A stretch of DNA of 64,000 nucleotides from Geodermatophilus saharensis (GCF_900188205.1 NZ_FZOH01000013.1:33696-97695), one strand, 5' to 3'. Shown: positions 28,387 to 36,885, counted from the stretch's first letter. The notes: generated from the letters alone by a model not told the origin. Made by a program: numbers and translations.

Positions 28387-28998
28387 TCAGGCGGCGGCCC
28401 GCCCGCTGGTCATGAACCCGGCGACCCGCGGCACGCCCTCCTCGTACCAGCTCCTCGCCTCGGTGACCGCCAGCGGTGAGGCCGCCAGCAGGCCCGCGAC
28501 GTCGTTGTCCAGGACACAGCCGGACACCACCCGGTTGACCGGGGTGCCGCGCCGCTGCCACCGCAGGACCGCGGGGTCCGGCGCCGCCCCGTGCTCGACG
28601 AAGTGCAGGACGCCCCCGGGCCGGAGCACGCGCGCCACCTCCGCCAGCGCGCGGCCGGCGTCGGGGATGCCGCAGAGGACCCAGGTGCACAGCGCCGAGT
28701 CGAAGCGGTCGTCGGGGAAGGGCAGGGCGCGGGCGTCGTCACCGGCGACGACGACCGGGACCGGGGACGCCGCGCGGCGCTCCTGCGACATCCGCAGCGC
28801 CGTGGCCGAGGGCTCCACCGCCCACACCCCGGTGACCGCCGGCGGCAGGTGGGGCTGGTTGAGCCCCGAGCCGTACCCGATCTCCAGCACGTCGCCGGTC
28901 AGCCCGGCGCAGACCCGTTCGCGGATCGGCCCGGTCAGCCGCGGCCCCAGGGCCCGGTCGAGCAGCCGGGGGCGGACGCACCGGCCGTAGATCCCCAC
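28387..28998 (-). CDS. Class I SAM-dependent methyltransferase
   Basis: A 203-residue Rossmann methyltransferase. Motif I VLEIGYGSGLNQPHLP binds SAM, the acidic residue follows in VWAVEPSATALR, and LPFPDDRFDSALCTWVLC with RVLRPGGVLHFVEHG are the post-I and motif IV regions of the UbiE/Methyltransf_11 type. The substrate is not evident; small lipophilic molecules are usual. The start is GTG 28998. It lies just downstream, on the same strand, of the tRNA-Leu gene. Confidence 0.85.
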   Translation of the reverse strand: MGIYGRCVRPRLLDRALGPRLTGPIRERVCAGLTGDVLEIGYGSGLNQPHLPPAVTGVWAVEPSATALRMSQERRAASPVPVVVAGDDARALPFPDDRFDSALCTWVLCGIPDAGRALAEVARVLRPGGVLHFVEHGAAPDPAVLRWQRRGTPVNRVVSGCVLDNDVAGLLAASPLAVTEARSWYEEGVPRVAGFMTSGRAAA

Positions 28999-29059
28999 GG
29001 GGTCGCAGGCTCCTCCCGGTGACCGGCCGGGGGCAAGGGCCCCGTGAAGGCCGTCGAGT

Positions 29060-29139
29060 GCGGGAGGCGGGAGTCGAACCCGCACGCCCGGAGGCACCAG
29101 ATCCTAAGTCTGGCGTGGCTGCCGTTACACCACTCCCGC
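29060..29139 (-). tRNA. tRNA-Leu (anticodon UAG)
   Basis: An 80-nt class II tRNA. On the minus strand the acceptor arms GCGGGAG and CTCCCGC pair over 7 bp. The anticodon arm CCAGA-CTTAGGA-TCTGG gives anticodon UAG. The long variable arm (TGCCTCCGGGCGT) is that of leucine tRNAs, and the T-arm is GCGGG-TTCGACT-CCCGC. CCA is not encoded. Confidence 0.97.
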
Positions 29140-29230
29140 GTGGCCGCAGAGTCTAGGTCGCGTCGCCCGGCCGGGTGCCCGGGTTTCCCGGAACGGGCCG
29201 GTGGCGGCGGTGTCTGGCAGGCTGTCGCCC

Positions 29231-29494
29231 GTGCCTCCTCGCGACCCCCGAGAGATCCAGCTGGAGATCGACGCCGCCCGCGAGTCGCTGGCGGCCACCC
29301 TGGACCACCTGGCGTTCCGGAGCAGCCCCACGCGCCTGAGGGCACAGGGACAGGAGGCCGTCCAGCGCTTCCTGGTCTCCCCCGCGGGGAAGGCGACGAT
29401 GGGCGGCCTGGGCCTGCTGGTGTCGCTTGTCCTCGTGCAGAAGGTCCGCCACCGCAGGGCCGCGAGGCGGACGGTCCAGCGCCGCACGCGCTGA
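29231..29494 (+). CDS. DUF3618 domain protein
   Basis: An 87-residue small protein. The N-terminal helix (REIQLEIDAARESLAATLDHL) is the DUF3618 signature, followed by one membrane helix (GGLGLLVSLVLV) and a strongly basic tail. Members are found near holin-like and phage-shock-type membrane proteins in actinobacteria, but the function is unknown. The start is GTG 29231. The DUF427 gene begins 2 nt after its stop. Confidence 0.85.
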   Translation: MPPRDPREIQLEIDAARESLAATLDHLAFRSSPTRLRAQGQEAVQRFLVSPAGKATMGGLGLLVSLVLVQKVRHRRAARRTVQRRTR

Positions 29495-29495
29495 C

Positions 29496-29993
29496 GTGCG
29501 CACGCCCCGGCGGGACTCGGTCGGTCCCGGTCAGGAGTCGGTGTGGGACTACCCGCGCCCGCCCTCGGCCGAGGTGACCCCGCGGCGCGTCGTGGTCGAG
29601 ATCGGCGGGCGGGTCGTCGCCGACACCACCCGGGCGGTCCGGGTCTGCGAGACCAGTCACCCGCCGGTGTACTACGTGCCCCGCGAGGACGTCGTCCCCG
29701 GGGTGCTCGAGCGGGCCGGCGGCTCGTCGTGGTGCGAGTGGAAGGGCGCGGCCACGTACTGGGACGCCGTCGTCGACGGGACGCGCCGCCCGTCGGCCGC
29801 GTGGTCCTACGAGCAGCCCACCGCCGGCTACGAGCACCTGCGCGGGGCGGTGGCGTTCTACCCGAGCCGGGTGGACCGGGCCACCGTCGACGGGGAGCAG
29901 GTCCGCGCCCAGGCCGGGGACTTCTACGGCGGCTGGATCACCGGCGACGTCGTCGGGCCGTTCAAGGGGGAGCCCGGCACGCTCGGCTGGTGA
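29496..29993 (+). CDS. DUF427 domain protein
   Basis: A 165-residue soluble protein of the DUF427 family: VVVEIGGRVVADTTRAVRV, then ETSHPPVYYVPREDV, SSWCEWKGAATYWD and AVAFYPSRVD. The family has a compact beta fold with no established function. GTG 29496 is chosen, 2 nt after the DUF3618 stop; a GTG at 29541 (VWDYPRP) is a shorter alternative. It is convergent with the TetR gene. Confidence 0.85.
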   Translation: MRTPRRDSVGPGQESVWDYPRPPSAEVTPRRVVVEIGGRVVADTTRAVRVCETSHPPVYYVPREDVVPGVLERAGGSSWCEWKGAATYWDAVVDGTRRPSAAWSYEQPTAGYEHLRGAVAFYPSRVDRATVDGEQVRAQAGDFYGGWITGDVVGPFKGEPGTLGW

Positions 29994-30003
29994 CCGCCCC
30001 GGG

Positions 30004-30639
30004 TCAGCCCGCCCGGCTGCCGGCGGTCTCCTGGCGGACCAGCGGGAGGACGACCCGCTCGAGCACCGCGTCGGCGTAGGCGGCGTCCACCGGCTCGCGG
30101 GTGACCAGCCAGCGCTGCACGAACAGCGCCGTGGCCGCCTCGGCCGGGATCGACTGCGTCATCCCGGGCCCCACCTCGCCGCGCGCCTGGGCGCGGGCCC
30201 ACATCTCGGCGAACGCCCGCCGCCAGATCGCCATCGGACCCTCGCGGAAGGCGTCGATCAGCGCCGGTTCGTGCTGCATGGCCGCCAGCAGCGAGCGGGT
30301 GGCCGCGCCGACCGGGCTGGCCATCATCTCGACCATCCGGTGCACGAGCTGGCGCAGGTCGCCCTCGAGGGACCCGGTGTCGGCGTCGAGCGTCCAGGCC
30401 CGGTTGAGCTCGGAGACGGTGTCGATGACGAGGTCCTGCTTGGTGCGCCAGCGGCGGTAGATGGTGGCCTTGCCGACGCCGGCCTCCGCCGCCACCGCGT
30501 CCATGGTGAGCGCGCCGTAGCCGACCTCGCCGAGCAGGCGCAGGATCGCCGCCCGGATGACGTCGTCGCGGCTGGGGTCGCGTGGTCGTCCTCCGCGGCC
30601 CGTGCGTGCCGGTGGGTCGGTGACCGGGGCAGCAGCCAT
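30004..30639 (-). CDS. TetR-family transcriptional regulator
   Basis: A 211-residue repressor: HTH at about 27-70 (VIRAAILRLLGEVGYGALTMDAVAAEAGVGKATIYRRW in family order) and an all-helical ligand domain with the TetR_C_16/C_11-like ending. The N-terminus is basic (GRGGRPRDPSRDD). The target is unclear: the gene converges on DUF427 and diverges from the EAL gene across 121 nt, where no clean palindrome is seen. The start is ATG 30639. Confidence 0.9.
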   Translation of the reverse strand: MAAAPVTDPPARTGRGGRPRDPSRDDVIRAAILRLLGEVGYGALTMDAVAAEAGVGKATIYRRWRTKQDLVIDTVSELNRAWTLDADTGSLEGDLRQLVHRMVEMMASPVGAATRSLLAAMQHEPALIDAFREGPMAIWRRAFAEMWARAQARGEVGPGMTQSIPAEAATALFVQRWLVTREPVDAAYADAVLERVVLPLVRQETAGSRAG

Positions 30640-30760
30640 GGGGGGACCCTAGGGCCTCCGGAGCCCCGCGACGGTGGTCCGCTGCGCGGTGCTCCCGCCC
30701 TGTTCGCCCCGCCCGCGCGCCTGCCGGTCCCGCCCCGGCGCGTCGGTCATCCTGCTGGCC

Positions 30761-31855
30761 GTGGCGAGCACGATCGGCGCGGCCCGCCGGCGCGAGGAGT
30801 GGGACCTGCCGGAGGCGGCGACCCGGGTCCTGCTGGCCAGCGCGGCCGAGCACGTGCTGCCGGCCGTGGCGGCCGTGGCGCGCGCGGTGGGGCTGTCGAC
30901 CTTCGCCGCCCCGGGGCTGCTCGACCTGGCCGACGAGCACGACGGCCTGGCGGTGGAGCTCTTCTTCGACCGCATCTCCCGCGCGCTGACCGGCGCGGAG
31001 GCCGACGCGGTGCGGGTGGCCACCGACCCGGCCAACGAGTACACGGCGCTGGTGCGGGCGCTGCTGACCGCGCCCACCCTCGCCCAGGAGCTGGCCCGCC
31101 GGGGCGTCACCGCGGAGGTCGGCGTGCTGGCCGAGGCCGAGCTGTGGTCGGCCTACCAGCCGGTCGTCGACCTCGCCGGCCGCTCGGTGGTGGCCTACGA
31201 GGCGCTGCTGCGTGGCGACTCGGACGGCCGCGCCGTCGACGGCGGTGACCTGTTCTTCGTCGCCGACTCCGCCGGCTGGCTGCCGCGGCTGGACCGGGTG
31301 GGCCGGGAGTGCGCGATCGCCGGAGCGGCGGGCTGGCTCGGCGACGCGGACCTGTTCGTCAACACCCACCCGACCTCGGTGCTGCGGCCCGACGCCGACC
31401 TCGACAGCACCGAGCAGGCCGTGGCGCTGGCCGGCCTGCACCCGGGGCAGCTGGTGCTCGAGGTGGGGGAGCGGGCCGCCGTCGCCGACCGTGGGCACCT
31501 GCTCGCCGTCCTGGAGTCCTACCGCGCGCGCGGCTGGCGGGTGGCCCTCGACGAGGTGGCCGCGGGCTGGTCGAGTGCCTCGCTGCTCGACGTCGTCCGG
31601 CCCGAGGTGGTCAAGCTCGGCCGCCCGCTGGTCGCCGCCCTGCCCGACGACGGCGCCCGCGCGGTCGTGCGCACCGTCGCCGCGCACGCCCACCGCCTCG
31701 GCGCGGTGGTCGTGGCCGAGGGCGTGGAGGACGAGCGGGCCGCCGAGGAGGTCACCGCGCTCGGCGCCGACCTCGCTCAGGGCTGGCTGTTCGGCCGCCC
31801 CGAGGCCCCCGCCGTCGCCCCGGCCGCCGAGGTCAGTCCAGACCCCACCCCGTGA
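30761..31855 (+). CDS. EAL-domain protein, probably degenerate
   Basis: About 364 residues. The N-terminal 120 residues are helical and unrecognised; the rest is an EAL fold. YEALLRG keeps the EAL signature and VVVAEGVED and AQGWLFGRP are kept. However, the metal-binding DDFG motif reads LDEVAAGW, and the usual E-x-T-E is LEVGER. Loss of the second Asp suggests weak or no c-di-GMP hydrolysis; it may be a c-di-GMP sensor instead. GTG 30761 is a tentative start without a strong ribosome site. The 3' end overlaps the histidine phosphatase gene by 23 nt. Confidence 0.78.
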   Translation: MASTIGAARRREEWDLPEAATRVLLASAAEHVLPAVAAVARAVGLSTFAAPGLLDLADEHDGLAVELFFDRISRALTGAEADAVRVATDPANEYTALVRALLTAPTLAQELARRGVTAEVGVLAEAELWSAYQPVVDLAGRSVVAYEALLRGDSDGRAVDGGDLFFVADSAGWLPRLDRVGRECAIAGAAGWLGDADLFVNTHPTSVLRPDADLDSTEQAVALAGLHPGQLVLEVGERAAVADRGHLLAVLESYRARGWRVALDEVAAGWSSASLLDVVRPEVVKLGRPLVAALPDDGARAVVRTVAAHAHRLGAVVVAEGVEDERAAEEVTALGADLAQGWLFGRPEAPAVAPAAEVSPDPTP

Positions 31856-32414
31856 GCACCGGCCGCGCGTGCTCGTGGCCCAGGACCCCGTAGGCGCCGG
31901 CGGGCAGGGCGAACAGCCTGCCGTCGGCCGGCTCGAGCCCCAGCCAGCGGGCGGTCAGCACGCGCAGCACGTGCCCGTGCGCCACCAGCGCGACGTCGCC
32001 GTCGTCGAGCCGCCGGCGGGCTCGCTCCAGCACCCGGTCGACCCGCCGGCCGACCTGCTCGAGGGTCTCGCCAGGGGTGTCCCCGGGCACGACGGGATCC
32101 CGCCAGACCGACCACTCCCGGCCCAGCTGCTCGCTGATCTCGGCGGTGGTGCGCCCCTCGTAGCCGCCGTAGTCGAGCTCGACGAGGTCCTCGTCGACGG
32201 CGGTGGGGGTCAGGCCGGCCAGCTCGGCGGTGCGCCGCGCCCGCTGCCGCGGGCTGACCCAGACCTCGACCAGGTGCCGCCGGGCGAGGCTCGGGGCCAG
32301 CGCGCGGGCCCGCTGCTCGCCCTCGGGCAGCAGGGGCAGGTCGGTGACGCCCGTGTGCTGGCCGCTGCGGCTCCACTCGGTCTCGCCGTGCCGGAGCACC
32401 ACGATCTCGCCCAT
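31833..32414 (-). CDS. Histidine phosphatase family protein (phosphoglycerate mutase-like)
   Basis: A 193-residue two-histidine phosphatase. The phosphohistidine motif VLRHGETEW is at the N-terminus, and the second catalytic His is in LVAHGHVLRVL. Arg in SPRQRARRTAEL and Glu in VELDYGGYEG complete the pocket. It is the size of acid phosphatases acting on small phosphate esters rather than true phosphoglycerate mutase. ATG 32414 is preceded by GAGGAGACGGC. Confidence 0.9.
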   Translation of the reverse strand: MGEIVVLRHGETEWSRSGQHTGVTDLPLLPEGEQRARALAPSLARRHLVEVWVSPRQRARRTAELAGLTPTAVDEDLVELDYGGYEGRTTAEISEQLGREWSVWRDPVVPGDTPGETLEQVGRRVDRVLERARRRLDDGDVALVAHGHVLRVLTARWLGLEPADGRLFALPAGAYGVLGHEHARPVLTGWGLD

Positions 32415-32496
32415 GCCGTCTCCTCGTGCCGGTGTCGCCGGTCGGACCTGAGGAGCATCGTCGGGGACGGCGGCGGTTCCCGCTGACCCTCGGGCG

Positions 32497-32994
32497 TCAG
32501 CGCCAGCGGTCGAGCGCGACCGGGGTGGCCGAGCGCCGCAGGCTGTGGGGGCCGTGCACCGCGTGCGGCTCCGGCCGGGGGCGGCGAGGCTCCTCGCGCA
32601 GGGGCGGCACCCAGGCGGTGGTGACCGGCGGCTCGCGGTCCGGACGCGGTGGGCGCGGGCGCACGGGGTCCTGGCCGGTCAGCGGGCCGTCGAGCTCGAG
32701 CCGGCCGGCCAGGCCGGCCTCCCAGACCTGCCGGCGGACGGCGGCGGGCGCGCCGACCACCCGGCAGCGGCGGCCGGCCGCGGCGAGGGTGTCGCTGAAG
32801 CCGGCCAGGGCCTGCAGGCCGGTGCCGTCGTCGAAGCGGGCCCCGGCCACGTCGACGACGACGCTGCCGGTGCCGTGTCCGGCGGCCCGGGTCAGTGCCG
32901 AGGTGAGGCGGGCGAGGGTCGGGCGCCCGGCGTCGCCGGTGAGGCGGACGACGACCTGCGCGGGTGCGGGGACGACGGCGACGGAGAGGTGCAC
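32497..32994 (-). CDS. STAS-domain protein (anti-sigma factor antagonist-like)
   Basis: 165 residues: a STAS domain (about 1-105) followed by a 55-residue Pro/Arg-rich disordered tail. In RsbV/SpoIIAA proteins a Ser in D-S-x-G is phosphorylated by an anti-sigma kinase; here the loop reads FDDGTGLQAL, leaving Thr as the possible phospho-acceptor. No kinase or sigma gene is adjacent. The only PP2C-type phosphatase in the window is the phytochrome output at 44156, so a link is conceivable but untested. GTG 32994 lies 6 nt after GGAG. Confidence 0.72.
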   Translation of the reverse strand: MHLSVAVVPAPAQVVVRLTGDAGRPTLARLTSALTRAAGHGTGSVVVDVAGARFDDGTGLQALAGFSDTLAAAGRRCRVVGAPAAVRRQVWEAGLAGRLELDGPLTGQDPVRPRPPRPDREPPVTTAWVPPLREEPRRPRPEPHAVHGPHSLRRSATPVALDRWR

Positions 32995-33153
32995 GGCTAC
33001 TCCGGGTGGCAGCGGCACCACTGGTTCGGGTGCCGCCCACGACCGTAGTGCCGCCGACCGTCGCTCACAACGGGGAGTGCTCGCCCGGTTGCCCACCGCC
33101 ACCTGTCCGGGGCCGCCGGGTCCGCTCGCCGGGTCCGCCCGCGCACCGGCACC

Positions 33154-34317
33154 ATGGAGGCCGTGGACGCCGAGGACTTCACGCAGATCCGGGACGCGGT
33201 GCGCCGGCTCGTCCGGGAGGTGGTGGTCCCGCGCGAGGAGGAGATCGACCTCGACGACCGCATCCCCGAGGAGCTGCGCGGCGCGGCCGCCGACATGGGG
33301 CTGTTCGGCTACGCGCTGCCCGAGGAGTACGGCGGCCTGGGCGTGGACATGCGCGAGGACGTCGAGCTGGCCTTCGAGTTCGGCTACACGACGCCGGCGT
33401 TCCGCTCGCTGTTCGGCACCAACAACGGCATCGCCGGGCAGGTGATCGCCCGCTTCGGCAGCGAGGAGCAGAAGAAGGCGTACCTGCCGCGGATGGCCGC
33501 CGGGGAGCTGATCGGGTCCTTCGCGCTCACCGAGGCCGAGGCCGGCTCCGACCCCGCCGGGCTGCGGACGGCCGCCCGGCGCGACGGCGGGGACTGGGTG
33601 CTCGACGGCGCCAAGCGCTACATCACCAACGCGCCGCTGGCCGACCTGTTCGTCGTCTTCGCGCGCACCGACCCGGAGGAGAGGGGCGGGCGCGGGATCT
33701 CCAGCTTCGTCGTCGACGCGTCGGCGCCCGGGGTCACGCTCGGGCCCCGGGACAAGAAGATGGGGCAGTCCGGGGCGTGGACGTCGGAGGTCTTCTTCGA
33801 CGGCGTCCGGGTGCCCGCCGACGCGCTCGTCGGGGAGGAGGGGCGCGGGTACGCCAAGGCGCTCACCGTGCTCTCCCGCGGCCGGCTGCACATCGCCGCG
33901 CTGTGCGTCGGCATGGCGCAGCGCGTGCTCGACGAGTCGGTGGCCTACGCCGCCACCGCCAAGCAGGGCGGTGCCCCGATCGGCCGGTTCCAGCTGGTCC
34001 AGGCGCTGATCGCCGACGTGCACGCCGAGCACCTGGCCGGGCGCGCGATGGTCCGCGAGGTGGCGGCCCGCTACGACAGCGGCGAGGACACCTCGATCGG
34101 CCCGTCCTCGGCGAAGCTGTGGTGCAGCGAGATGGTGGGGCGGGCCACCGACCGCGCCGTCCAGGTGCACGGCGGGCTGGGCTACCTGCGCACCACGCCG
34201 GTCGAGCGGTTCTACCGCGACGCCCGGCTGTACCGGCTGTACGAGGGCACCAGCGAGGTGCAGCGGGTGATCGTCGGCGGAGGGCTGCTGCGCGCGGCCG
34301 GCATGCCACGTGCGTGA
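33154..34317 (+). CDS. Acyl-CoA dehydrogenase
   Basis: A 387-residue FAD enzyme with the three-part ACAD fold. Signatures: GSFALTEAEAGSDPAG (FAD and substrate loop), KRYITNAPLADLFVVFAR, the C-terminal VQVHGGLGYLRTTPVERFYRDAR and YEGTSEVQR, where the Glu is the usual catalytic base region. It should introduce a 2,3-double bond into an acyl-CoA; chain specificity is unknown. ATG 33154 is the start. A hotdog thioesterase overlaps its end by 8 nt, so the two are one operon. Confidence 0.92.
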   Translation: MEAVDAEDFTQIRDAVRRLVREVVVPREEEIDLDDRIPEELRGAAADMGLFGYALPEEYGGLGVDMREDVELAFEFGYTTPAFRSLFGTNNGIAGQVIARFGSEEQKKAYLPRMAAGELIGSFALTEAEAGSDPAGLRTAARRDGGDWVLDGAKRYITNAPLADLFVVFARTDPEERGGRGISSFVVDASAPGVTLGPRDKKMGQSGAWTSEVFFDGVRVPADALVGEEGRGYAKALTVLSRGRLHIAALCVGMAQRVLDESVAYAATAKQGGAPIGRFQLVQALIADVHAEHLAGRAMVREVAARYDSGEDTSIGPSSAKLWCSEMVGRATDRAVQVHGGLGYLRTTPVERFYRDARLYRLYEGTSEVQRVIVGGGLLRAAGMPRA

Positions 34318-34987
34318 GCCGCTGTCGCCGGAGGAGCGGGCCGGGCGCCGGGTCGCCGTCGGGGAGCTGGGCGGCGCGCTGCGCGGGCTCGTCGACGCCG
34401 CCGTCCGCACCGAGGTGCCCGAGGCGGAGCTGGAGTCGGTGGCCGCCGCGGTGCGGGAGCTGACGGCCCGGCTGCGGGCCGCCGGCCGGGGGCTGCACGA
34501 GATCGCCCGCGTCGACGACCCCGAGACCGGCGAGCGCTGGTACAGCCCGGTGTACGGCCCGGGCAGCCCGGTGGCGCCGCCGCTGGTCGCGACCGACAGC
34601 CCCGACGGGCGGGCGACCGGCCGGGTCACCGTGGGCAAGGCGCACGAGGGGCCGCCCGGGCTGGTGCACGGCGGGGTGGTGGCCACGCTGCTCGACCACG
34701 TGCTGGCCCGCGCGCTGCGCGCCGCGGGACGGGGTGGCCTGACCGCCTCGCTGACCGTCCGCTACCGCCGCCCGGTGCACCTCGGCGTCCCGCTGCTGCT
34801 CACCGCCGAGATGGGCGGCACCGACGGCCGGCGGACGACCGCGCACGCCCGCCTGGTCGCCGAGGACACCCCCGAGGTGGTGCTGGCCGAGGCCGAGGGG
34901 ACGTTCGTCGCGCTGCGCACCGAGCAGGCCGCCGACGTCTTCGGCGCCACGGGCCGCACGGTCGGGGCCTGGACCAGCCGGAGCTGA
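34310..34987 (+). CDS. PaaI/YbgC-like hotdog thioesterase
   Basis: 225 residues: an N-terminal helical extension of about 60, then a hotdog domain with the hallmark GLVHGGVVATLLDHVLARA. Strand residues TASLTVRYRRPVHLGVPLLLTAEM follow the central helix. It likely hydrolyses an acyl- or aryl-CoA made by, or feeding, the overlapping acyl-CoA dehydrogenase. The start is GTG 34310, inside the end of that gene. Confidence 0.85.
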   Translation: MREPLSPEERAGRRVAVGELGGALRGLVDAAVRTEVPEAELESVAAAVRELTARLRAAGRGLHEIARVDDPETGERWYSPVYGPGSPVAPPLVATDSPDGRATGRVTVGKAHEGPPGLVHGGVVATLLDHVLARALRAAGRGGLTASLTVRYRRPVHLGVPLLLTAEMGGTDGRRTTAHARLVAEDTPEVVLAEAEGTFVALRTEQAADVFGATGRTVGAWTSRS

Positions 34988-35058
34988 GGGTCCCCGCAGG
35001 AGCCGAGGCCGCGCCGCGGTCCTGCTCCGGGTCGGCTCCGTGCTGCCAGGGTGAGCCG

Positions 35059-35421
35059 GTGTCCAGGGAGCGGTTCGCGCACGACGCGGTGCTGTCGATG
35101 GGGGCCGGCGCGGACGAGCGGGCGCCGGGCGGTGCGATCACCGTCGCCCTGTGCGGCAGCTGGGAGCACGAGCCGCCGTGCCCGCTCGCTCCGCACCACA
35201 CCCGGGCGCAGCGGGCAGGGGACGAGGTGCGGCTGCGGGTGCTCTTCGCGGCCGAACCGGACGACGAACAGCGGGTGCGGGCGACGATCGACGACGCCCT
35301 GGCCGCGGGCACGGGCACGACCCCGGAGGGCGGGACCGTCTCGTGGCGGCTCGTCGGCACGTGGCCGTCGGAGGTCCGACCGGAGGAGCTGGAGCACGCC
35401 GGACGCCTGGCGCAGAGCTGA
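35059..35421 (+). CDS. Hypothetical protein
   Basis: A 120-residue soluble protein of no recognised family. The middle part (AITVALCGSWEHEPPCPLAPHHT) has two Cys and several His that could bind metal, and the second half (VRLRVLFAAEPDDEQRVRATIDDAL) looks like an alpha/beta unit, a style seen in many short actinobacterial unknowns. The start is GTG 35059. The base composition and GTG start fit a real gene. Confidence 0.6.
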   Translation: MSRERFAHDAVLSMGAGADERAPGGAITVALCGSWEHEPPCPLAPHHTRAQRAGDEVRLRVLFAAEPDDEQRVRATIDDALAAGTGTTPEGGTVSWRLVGTWPSEVRPEELEHAGRLAQS

Positions 35422-35502
35422 GCCGCGCGGGTGCCAGCCCCGGTCCAGGGGATCGACTCCGGCGCCGAGTCCGGTGTCCCACGACGACCCACCCGTGGCG
35501 AC

Positions 35503-36000
35503 CTACCCGGTGAGACCGCCGACGGGTGTGTGGTGCCGGCCGCGCCGACACAGCCATGTGGCCTTCCGATCGATGATGTCCGCCCGTAGGCCGTACTCGT
35601 GCTCCGGGCACAGTGGCCAGGCCGCCCACAACCGGTCGACGAGGACGTCCTGTACGAGGCTCGCGACCTCGCACGCCGCCTCCTCGTCCCCGATGGAGAA
35701 GAAGCCGCCACTGTCGTGGTCACTGAGCTGGCCGTCGCAGGCGATTCGGAGGCCGTGGTCGCCGGCCACCGGTGTGACAGCCACGACCCGGCCCGTGGTT
35801 CGAGCAACATCTGCCGCCACCCGCCGACCGGCAGCCTCGGCGGCCGCCTGCTGGGCAGCAGCCGACAGACGGCGGACCTCAGGACCGCTGACGGCTCCCT
35901 GGGTCGTGAACAGGGGGTGGAGCCAGTCGCCCCAGTCCACGCCGCCGATCTCACCGAGCTCGGGGCGGACGACCTCCTGCCGCCACTCCTGCTCGTACAT
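35503..36000 (-). CDS. Hypothetical protein with C-terminal Cys/His cluster
   Basis: 165 residues. After an acidic helical N-terminal part, the C-terminus has CPEH-x17-C-x4-HH (near LCPEHEYGLRADIIDRK and WLCRRGRHH). This is a possible zinc knuckle of a type found in small actinobacterial unknowns. ATG 36000 is chosen because GGAGGG is 4-5 nt upstream; ATG 36087 would add 29 residues without a ribosome site. The region is visibly less GC-rich than its surroundings and lies next to a decayed DUF222/HNH gene, hinting at acquired DNA. Confidence 0.65.
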   Translation of the reverse strand: MYEQEWRQEVVRPELGEIGGVDWGDWLHPLFTTQGAVSGPEVRRLSAAAQQAAAEAAGRRVAADVARTTGRVVAVTPVAGDHGLRIACDGQLSDHDSGGFFSIGDEEAACEVASLVQDVLVDRLWAAWPLCPEHEYGLRADIIDRKATWLCRRGRHHTPVGGLTG

Positions 36001-36098
36001 CCACCCTCCGCCCAGGACGCAGTCACGCCGACGTACCGAGTGTCCGCGAGGCCGCCTCCGGGGCAGCGAGGTCGGCGGGATCGGCATGAGCGCAGTCG

Positions 36099-36885
36099 TC
36101 AGTACGGCGGTGGCTGGGTGGTGGCGGTGAGGCCGGACGGGGTGGTGACGGTGAGGGTGCCGTCACCGGCGAGGTGGTGGGTCCAGCCGGGTGCCTGAGG
36201 AAGGACCCCGCCCTCCCCACCCTTCGCAAGCTCAGGGCGGGACCCTGAACGGGGCCGTCGAGCGGTGGTGGCCGGTGCAGTAGCCGGCCAGGTTGGCCGC
36301 GGTGGTGGGGCCGGCGGGCCAGGGGGTGGTGTGGTCGAGTTCGCCGTGGCGGGGGACGGGGCGGCGGCAGCCGGGGAAGCGGCAGCGGCGGTCGCGGGCG
36401 CGCACGTACCGGTCCAGTGCCGCGCCGGGCCGGTAGCCGGGGCTGGCGTCAGGAGCGCGTAGGTCGGTACCCGCACTGGCGGCGCGGTGCAGGGCGGGCA
36501 GGTCGGTGAGGGCCAGCAGGGCGCCGGTGACCGCGTCGGTGAGGGCGAGGCGGGGCCGGTCGGCCAGCCCGCCGCCGGTCAGGTTCAGCGCCACGACGAG
36601 TTCCGGCACCGCCCACTCGCTCACCGGGCGCAGCACCTCCGCCCGAGAAGCCCACCGCTCCGCCGCCATCGCCCCGGGCGAGCCCGGCGGCCGGTCGGCC
36701 GACGCCGGCCGGGTGGCGGCAAAGGCAGCGATCGCCCGCGCCCGCAGCGCCGTCTGCCGGCCGATCTCCCGGTCGGCGGCCTGCACCGCACCCAGCGGCC
36801 CCGACGCCCAGCCCACCACGGGCTCGTCGACCGCCAGGACCTCCGTCACGAACTCGATCACAAGTTCGAACGACGTGCCGATCAA
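36099..36885 (-). pseudogene. DUF222/HNH endonuclease relic, deleted and interrupted by repeat copy E
   Basis: This is the remains of a 13E12-type DUF222 plus HNH protein. From ATG 36885 the frame gives a DUF222 start and SEWAVPELVVALNLTGGG, and then jumps straight to the C-terminal RPRLALTDAVTGALLALTD. The long middle part of the family is therefore missing. The HNH core is intact (DRRCRFPGCRRPVPRHGELDH and YCTGHH). After HHR the frame runs into a 64-nt repeat copy (36198-36261) and stops at 36232. Past the repeat, in another frame, the usual tail resumes (QAPGWTHHLAGDGTLTVTT to the stop at 36099). Family length is roughly 400 residues or more; at most about 240 remain here. Confidence 0.85.
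36198..36261 (+). repeat. Dispersed palindromic repeat, copy E, inside the DUF222/HNH gene
   Basis: A 64-nt copy (AGGAAGGACCCCGCCC...GGGGCCGTCGA) between the codons for the R of HHR and the Q of QAPGW. It shifts the frame and brings a stop. It is the only copy not next to a functional stop codon and the only one with a coding sequence on both sides. Confidence 0.85.
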
